Assembly: GCA_944474755.1 (NCBI GenBank)
Contig: OX104111.1
Span: 100,865,178-100,929,177, forward strand
DNA length: 64,000 nucleotides
Direction of reading: 5' to 3'
Source: Limnoperna fortunei
Lineage: Eukaryota > Mollusca > Bivalvia > Mytilida > Modiolidae
A model generated the notes under the pieces. It worked only from the letters and a program-made list of their open reading frames with translations, was not told where the DNA came from and searched no databases. Below, in pieces: positions 29,301-38,300 of the stretch. How positions within the stretch are numbered: position 1 is the stretch's first letter; each line of letters begins with the position of its first letter. A program made the translations under genes and the position numbers.

Positions 29301-32300
29301 AAGGTGTAGTTGGCCTTAGGCTGGTGTGGTAAAAAGTTTTGTAATAAAAGCTCTACAACATCTTAATTTTTGGGATTTTAAATATTTTTTGGTTTGAGCA
29401 CCACTGATTAGTCTTGATACTGTAAAACCTTGGTATCTGTAATGATATTGTTTTTGCAAGTTAGTCAGAAGGTTATAAAAAACTTTTCTGTGCATGATAG
29501 AATAAATCCACATGTTATAGGTAAAATACAATGACCTGTCAGGTATTTTTTACCTTTTGGTCATTCAGTTCTAAATACAGATAACAGCTGTTTAGAAAAC
29601 TGTCAAATTAATACGTATTGGTTACGAAAATTCCATCATCACACGCTAGTACACATGTACTATGTCTATGTCTACGATCCACCCCGGTTAATGAAGCTAT
29701 ATTTTTTTATATAGCGGATTTGGCCGAGGGGTCTAGACCACTGGACATAGTGCAGGCGAATTGGTGCCACAGTGTCACAACGGTGTGAGTTCGAATCCCG
29801 CTGAGGGTAAGCAAAAATTTGACAGTGTTAAAAATCCCAATTCTAACAGTGTTGGGCTTAATTTGTAGACGTATATATAAATATTTGATATTAACCCTGT
29901 ATTTCTGATGTTTCAGAAATCCGCTGGATAGATATATTATATGGTTGTCACAATACTTATACGTTTGTATATATAAAAATATATATATTATAGAATCATT
30001 TATTTAATGGCAACTAACAATGAGCAAAATGTCCAAGCTGTATTATCAATAAACAGATTTATTTCAATCTTTTTTAAAAACAACATACTTTCCACAGTAG
30101 AAGTTGTTTTCCTCATGTGGTCTGCCAGATTCTTTTACTATTATCTTCTCTAAATACCATCCATTTCCTATATAAACATAATTCGTTAGAATGTAAATTA
30201 TTTACAATTCTTTTTTTTTTAATGACAATTCCAAGACATATTCTGCTTGTGATATTCCCTAGACCAAACAAGAAACACAGAACATTACTTTTTACAATAT
30301 GAAAATGATGTCATTAGTTGTTAAGTACACAATGAATAACTGGTTTATTGATTCAATAGGATATAATTATACATCCAACAATTTCTTAACCTTTCAGAGT
30401 TTTTGAAGACATCCAAAGAACTTGGTGTAAACTGGGCCTATGGTCCATGAGTATGACCACATCCATGTGCAGCACTTATTTCACTATTTTTATTCCAGTT
30501 GATTAACAACTCAATAACATTATGCACATTTATAGCCTTTCTGCAACTTGAATTAAAACTCTACATCAATTAAGGCTTAACAAAGTGTTGCCAAGAACAA
30601 ATCAAATAAACAATGGTACAAAACTAAAAAATGTATTTAAAAAATATATCATCCTCTTTGAGCTTAAACCTATTCATGTCAGTATAGATTGTTTTAAAAT
30701 GACAGAATTACAGAATCAGATGGAAACTTAAAAGGAAAATATGTGATTCTTCAAACAGATTGACAGGTTAATACAAATCAAATATCTCACCATTGCCTGT
30801 ACCATCATGTCCAACAATAATTCTCTTCAGGTGACCAAGTGAAACAGCTTCGACAGTAAATATGTTTGTCTAATAAAAAAGAAATGTGATGTATAATTTA
30901 ACTGTAGATTCCTTTTGTAACAAAAAGACAGGGATATTCACATTATAACTCCTTTAAGTCTAATTCACATTGTTTGGCCTATTTATACGAAAATGATTTC
31001 AAAGTACATGTAAAACTTTAAGGACGCTTAGCAACAGCATAATAATCTATAATTAAAGGTTGGGGCTATTATTATATCCTTAGTAAATGAAGATTTCGAA
31101 TTCATTATGTTTGTTTCCAACTTTTTTCAAGTGTTTACAAAAATAAATAAATTTATTAAGACATTTTTTTTTAATTTAGTAGTATTTTTATAAATAAATT
31201 ATGCCAGTGAATAATTTGTCTCATTTCTGTCTCTGTGTTCAATTGCCATTGGCATCCCTTGTCTTTGAAACATAAATTATTCAAGTTTACTAGTAGATGA
31301 TCTATAGTAAACGTTGCCGTGTCGTTCAAACAGGTTTTGTCTGACAAAATAAAAAATTGAGGCTGAATTTTCATTTTGATAAAGCGATTTTCCATACTAA
31401 ATTTTGACCTTGTTTTGAGTGTACATTAGGAAAATTCCAATGTTGTCTATTCGAAATCCTTTGGGTGATGTCGTCTGCAGTTAAGGAGGGAAAAATCTCG
31501 CCGTTTGTCTGAAAACCATTGTATGTTATGAAAGCAGACAAGCATTTGTATACAACATTAGATCCCTTTACAAACAAAAATGGCTGACTTCCTATGGAAA
31601 ATCAAAATGAAAATTCAGCCTCATTTCAAAACAACGTTTAACTTTGGAAAAGAATTGTTGATTTCAAAAACTGTAATTTGTGATCAACAAAAGGACCATA
31701 AACTCGACCAAATGCTGTAAGCAGTTTTTTATTTTGTCAGGTAAAACCTGCCGGAACGACACGGCAACATTTACTATAGTATTAAATATGTTGATAGCAG
31801 AAATCGATGAATATGAGAGAAAATGATAAATTTTAGCTCAGAATTCTTACTAAGTTGTATGATAGCACACAATAAATGCCCTGATTGCACTAAGACTGAA
31901 CCCTCCTATAGCCATTTTTTGAATGAATGAAATCATATGTGAAGCCTGATCAGGCATGTTGACGAGTTCCTATGTGTAATACATGTAATATAGTGCAAAG
32001 TTTAAATACCTCAAACTTCATTGTTTTAACCCTTTTTTATATTTTTTAATTTTTATAATAATTTTACAGAAATCAGTGATAAAAATACAATAAGTAATTT
32101 GTTTTGCTTCCATGGTTTTCTCGTATTGGTATTGCATCTTTTGCAGAGCACTTAATATGCAATACTATCACGAGAAAACCATTCTCGCAAAACAAATTAC
32201 TAATAGTATAATATACACACCATTATAGAAAACAAACTGGTCAATATACAGACAAGAAATCGATTTTTTACAAATTAATATTAACTTGTTTGCATTATAC

Positions 32301-35300
32301 TGTATTTCTTTGATTTTTGACTTACCTTGCCCTGTTTAAACAAGTCAACTTTATCTTTGGAAAACAACTGTCTCACTCCTGTATCACCCCTATCTCCATA
32401 TATGGTAATATAAACATTGGCATTAGTCCCAGCATTCCAGAGATCACCAGTGATAACAGTAACTTCATATCTGATCACTAAAAATATGACATTAAATGTA
32501 AGCAGGTTAGTAATACTTGTTTATTGTATATGCAATGTTACTTACTTTTATAACTCAATATAACAAATAAAGACCTCAACCTATTAAGAAATTTATGCAT
32601 GGATTAAAAAATATAATATTGTAAAAACACTAGAAAAGAATTGACAAACAAATTCTTCAAAGATAAACATTTATGTTATAATTTACCTGGTAAAATTGGT
32701 TCTCCTTTCCTGACAGCCGCAATCTCTCTGGTAATTTCTCCATCATCCTCATCCCTCGCCATCCACCTGTGACAGGTGAAAGTTAATTCTTCGTTCGTAT
32801 CTATATCTCTCATCCTGATCTGGATGTAAAATGTATATGTAAATATACTATAGTAAATGCTACCTTGTCTGTGCAATGGGTTTTTGCCTGACTAAATGGA
32901 AAACTGCTTACCGTGTTTGCTGGTTTTTTCATTTTGAGAAAGAGATTTTCCATAAGAAGTCAGATATTTTTGTTTCTCACAGGGTCTAATGTCTGACGTA
33001 CAATGGTATTCTGACAAACCGCGAGACTTTTCCAGCCTCAACTGCATAATACCCAAAGGATTTCGAATAGACAACAATGTAATGTTCCCAAAGTACACTT
33101 CACTTCAAAACAAGGTCAAAATTTAGTATGGAAAATCGCTTTCTAAAAAAGGAAAAACTGCCCCATTTCAAAACGCTGATTTACTGTAGAAAATAATTGA
33201 TGATTAGGCAAAAACCCGTTGAACACACATGGTAATGTTTACTATAAGTCTGAATACCAATGTATAATTACACATTTGTATTTCTTCTACAAAGAGTTTT
33301 ACTTTTAGTTTGCAAATTTATTATGTAACTGGATTTAAGAATAACTTTAAAACTATTCTTGAACACAAAGATGTGTAAAGTTTAATTTCCGAATGCAAAA
33401 GAACAGATGTGCTTTGCTACATTCAGTACATGTGCAGTATTTATAACATTAATTAATCATACCTCATCACAAAGCCATCCAGGGGAATCACCTGAATTAT
33501 CATGGCCAATTCTGATTTTATAAATTTCACCCACATTTCCAACATTAACCTGCAATTACAATATATTTACAAATACTGATACACTTGTGCATAAAGAATA
33601 ACAATTTTAATAGAAGTTTTGATATAAACTGGTATGCAGTGCACAAATTAAGCAACTTAATACAGGTGTGTTTGTAATTATTTCTTCTTCTTTTTTAGGA
33701 AATTGTAGCTGTAAGTTGTAACTTTACGGGTTGCAATGTTTGCTACAGCTATTGAGAAAATTCCACTTGAGGCATATGGAATTATATTGTCCCCCATTCA
33801 TTTGGTATTTCCCACCACATCTTTTGATTGGTTGGTATTACCTCTCTTTTTACACAGGAAACAAACTTGTCAATTGATTATAATCTTATCAAGCCTTCAG
33901 AAAGACTAATAACTTATACATAAATTCTCACTACGTGCATGTCCAATTGTTATAGAATTTACATTATTTAAACAATTACACAAAACAAAAATAAATTAGG
34001 AAAGCAATGGACAGTTATGTGTTTTTGGTAATGAAATATTTGAGAACTAAAATCTTTTAAATTACTGATTGCAGCATTAGTCATTACACGAAAATAATTT
34101 GTTAGACTGAAGTGTAATTAAAGGACTTTACTTACATCAAATTCATCAGCAAAACCACTCTGAAAGTTTTCTCCATCCCCATTGCCAAGAGAGATTGGTC
34201 CGGAGTTTCCTTTATGACCATACACCGTCAACGTCACTTGAGCCTGTGTGCCAGCATGTCGATTTTTGTTTGTTACACAAACAACTTTCCATCTTCCTTC
34301 TGTATTATAAAGCAATAATAATAGTTTAAATTTGTTGTACATGTGAGTAAAGGTATTGCTCTAATTAACTATGTTTTCAAAATCCCACCAATATAACTGT
34401 AAGAATTGTCTTAATTTACTCCAACTTGTATATGTTTAAAATATAGTTGCAGTCAAAAGATAATTGTTTGGTGAAAAATGTTCTAAAATAACTTCAAGCC
34501 ATTTGAAGTATCTTAATTTCATCTAGAATAAAAAATAACTATAATTTTTTTGTAATTACAAATTAAAGATAATGTACAATGCAAATTAAAACATGTAATA
34601 CTTGTGCATGCTCTATTTACATTGTTGGAAAGGAGATATATATGTAATGATCCACAAGACTGGATAACAAGGAGAACGTTGATAGAGACTACAAGCATGT
34701 ACATAGATTTACATATTATAACTTGAAAAATATTTCACTTAACTATTTCTTGTGTCATTATTCTCATCAAACACCTGTGGCAGTTGTTGTGGAATGTCAA
34801 CCTTTTATTAATTAACAGAGCATATAAAAGAGCCACCATGGATAAATACATTATACTCTCAGAATGGGGAATTGCAGCTTCAGCTGCGAAAAAAACCCAC
34901 AGTTCTTAGATTGAACCTTTTTTGCATACATGTAAAATGCAACTGAAACAAATTTTACCAATCTTTGGGTTTCAGCAACTACAGTTCATTAGAAATACGA
35001 AATTACCAAAGAAACGGGGATATATAATAAAGTATAGTTAATGCCTGTACAAAAACATTGCCACACAGATGTTATATAATTTATTTAACCCATTTTGCAA
35101 AATCTTCTACCATACCTTAACTTTATCACTTTTTTTAAGTAAATCCAAATTATTTAAGTATGTTTTTAAATATTGTCAATATTTCAACTATGGTACACTT
35201 TCGAAAATGGTACAAACATAATGACTGTAATGCTTATTGATTTACTGTTAAGTGCTTAAAAGGGAATATAATTCAACACAAAGAATTATACATTAACAGT

Positions 35301-38300
35301 AAGCAGATACTTGATGTTGAATACAGTTAAAGTGAGGGACATATTTTTTAAGATTATTACATTGTATAAACATTTTACATAGCAAGAGAAATTTAGATTA
35401 TATATATTAATTCTTTCAGAAGCTTTTCTTGACAAAAGAACTATTTTCTGTCTGAAAATGTCAATGAAGAGTGTAATCAATTGTTTAGCTTATGCAACTG
35501 GTATCTGCAAACAAAATTGTTCTAGATCTGAAAAATGCACCATGGATTCTTTATAATGGATTATGAAATGATACATGTAACATGCTAAGTTTATTAGCAT
35601 CAATTATGCCATTGTATTTTTAATATATATAACAAATGTATATTTTTTTTAATTAACTGCTTCATTAGTGTAAATGAATGTAAAACAATTGTAAACTAAC
35701 AATAATGAGAAACTGGCTAGTGCAAACGGAAATATTAAGTCAAAGTTGATGAAAAAAATGTTTGAGATGAGATTATGGGTAATTATTGAAAGAACAGTTG
35801 GGCTTTTAAGACCTTTCTAAACTTTCCAATCCACCATACTCAGTTGAATATATAACTTCCCACAGTGTGTATAGGTGGGCAACTACTAGTATGGACATGA
35901 AACTGCAATAACACACTACCTATTATGACCTAGGACAAAAACTGCCACCAATGCCCAAGGTGGACATATAGAAAGCAAAATATCCACTCAATCTGTAGTG
36001 TAATATTCTAGATTTCCTTTATTTTTAGATTTTGTAGGACCAGAATAACTTACTGGTATTGGCTAATCTATCTCTTCTAGTTTTCATTCGACTTGCTATC
36101 ATGTCTGATCCTCTGGTACCAAGGTTTGCCCTGGAGAAAGCTCTGGAAGAAGCAAGGCTGGAACCTGGATCATATCCAGTTCCTTCCATTTTTCTAAATG
36201 GTTCTTGTCCAGCAGCAATCAGCACATCTGGTCCACTAAAAAGGTTACTTAAACTGAGTATCTGAAAAAAAATATACCAATCATTAAAGAAAATAAACAT
36301 AGTATTTTTACACAAAAATATCCACAACTTTTGCTACTAGTATGATACAATTAACATGTAAGTCCCATATATCAACAAACCAATTAAATACCATCATTTT
36401 GTGTGCATAAAATCAAAAGAATCCAAATACAGAAATAAACAACCCATGGCAAACAAAACATACAAGTCCAAAACAAGCAACAAATAACAAACAAATAAGC
36501 AAAACAAACCCAATGAACACAATATCTTCCAATGATATAAATTTTTACTTTCTTCAAACTACTACCAAAATTTTTTCCAAATAATTTCTGTACTTCATTC
36601 TTTAAAAGAAAAGGGGGGATTTCAGCATAAAAAATAAATCTTCCATATGTATGCATAATCTATTCATAAATTTATATGCAGACACATATTTAAAATACAT
36701 GTACAGTTGTGTAACTACTAGTAGAGGCTTTACAGAGACTGTTTGGATAACAGAAAAATGTCCAACTTTAATTCCACATCAGCTGATCAGTAGAATTACT
36801 TCATGAGCAACAAACTAAATAGCACTGTAATGTAATCATTTTAAATACATGCTACATAATTTTTATGCAGACTGTCATGCACTAGTATTGCTGATGAGCA
36901 ACCTATTATATACAAATTATTGCATTTTGTCATCCTGCCATGCATGGTAAAAGAGGAAATGGAACTACATGAAATCCTAAAAATTTAATGTAGCGACTGG
37001 ACCTTGAAATTGATGCAAAAATGTCAAGTGAAACTCACCAAACTGCCATGTACTATTATTTAGCAATCTATATACATGTAGCAAGGTATTTTAGGTAGCC
37101 ACTAGAAATTGTGGACAAGTCAGGTGACAGGTGACTGGCTGACAATTACTTTTCATGATCATAAACTAGTACAAGTTGAATTTGCAAAGGCTTACTTATA
37201 TATATAGCAAAATATCAAGTATTAATGCCTCCACCAGAAACCCATACTTTGTAAAGTTGTGTTTGGCTCTGTATGTTTCAGAGGAAACATCATTGGAAAA
37301 TGGTAGACAATTAGAAACAAGGATTCCTATAGAAAGCTTTCTAGGAGTCTGATCAGCAAAAAATTAGGAATTTTTGTAAAGAACACCACAATTCTGCAAA
37401 GTCTCAATCTGTATAGCTAGGGCTAGTTGTTTCAGACAAAAGGACATGGAGATTTTTAGCCAATCGGAAACAAAAAATCGAATAATGTGTCCATTGGACA
37501 CAGATGCCCCACTAAATGAAGCCCAAACAGGAAATATAGTTATCCGACAGGTGTGAAAGTCGCTTAGGACATACAACTTGTGATACTGAACCACCCTGCC
37601 AAATTTCAAATTGTTCTCATGTACGGTTTCTGAGAAAAGCTTGACGGAAATTCGTATGGATGGATGGATGTACGTACGTACAAATGAAGTCCCAAACAGG
37701 AAGTTGTCATTTGACAGGTCAGAAAGTCACTTAGAACGTACAACTTGTGATACTGAACCACCCTGCCAAATTTCAAATTCTTCTCATGTATGGTTTCTGA
37801 GAAAAGCTTGACAGAAATTTGTACGTACGTACAGACAGACATGAGTAAAACTTAATGCCCCCGGACATGTCGTCGCGTGGGCATAAAAATCCCTACTGCT
37901 ATTTGTAATTTATTTATTACTTGTCAGATTATGACAGAATGAGAAAACGTTTGAAGTGAATCTCACAAACATACTAGTACATGATTTGTACTAAGCTTGT
38001 TCACGCTCTACATTCAGTGAAACTTTTTTTTAAATTTCAATAAACAAATACAAGAAACAAGAATGGGCCTTGGCAGGCATCTATTTTGAAATAAGAAATA
38101 TTTGTAGAGGATATCAAAAAATTTCACCTTGCACAGTGTGGATTAAATTGGCCAAGTGGTTTCAGAGAAGACAAACAACAGATGCACTGATAGAAAAGTA
38201 ATAAGTACAGTCTCACAGAATTTTGCAAATGAGAAGATCTCATCATGCTCATCATGTTGAAACTGTGTTAAATGTTTCATGATGATATTATCTCATCTTT

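Noticed and set aside
29714..29808. Functional tRNA gene
   Set aside because: The acceptor stem does not pair well, and a SINE body follows directly.
37611..37811. ORFs on both strands at 37.4-37.8 kb and 60.2-60.9 kb with [16 protein letters not shown]
   Set aside because: Peptides encoded by chance in the core units of pearl-like elements, present in every copy.
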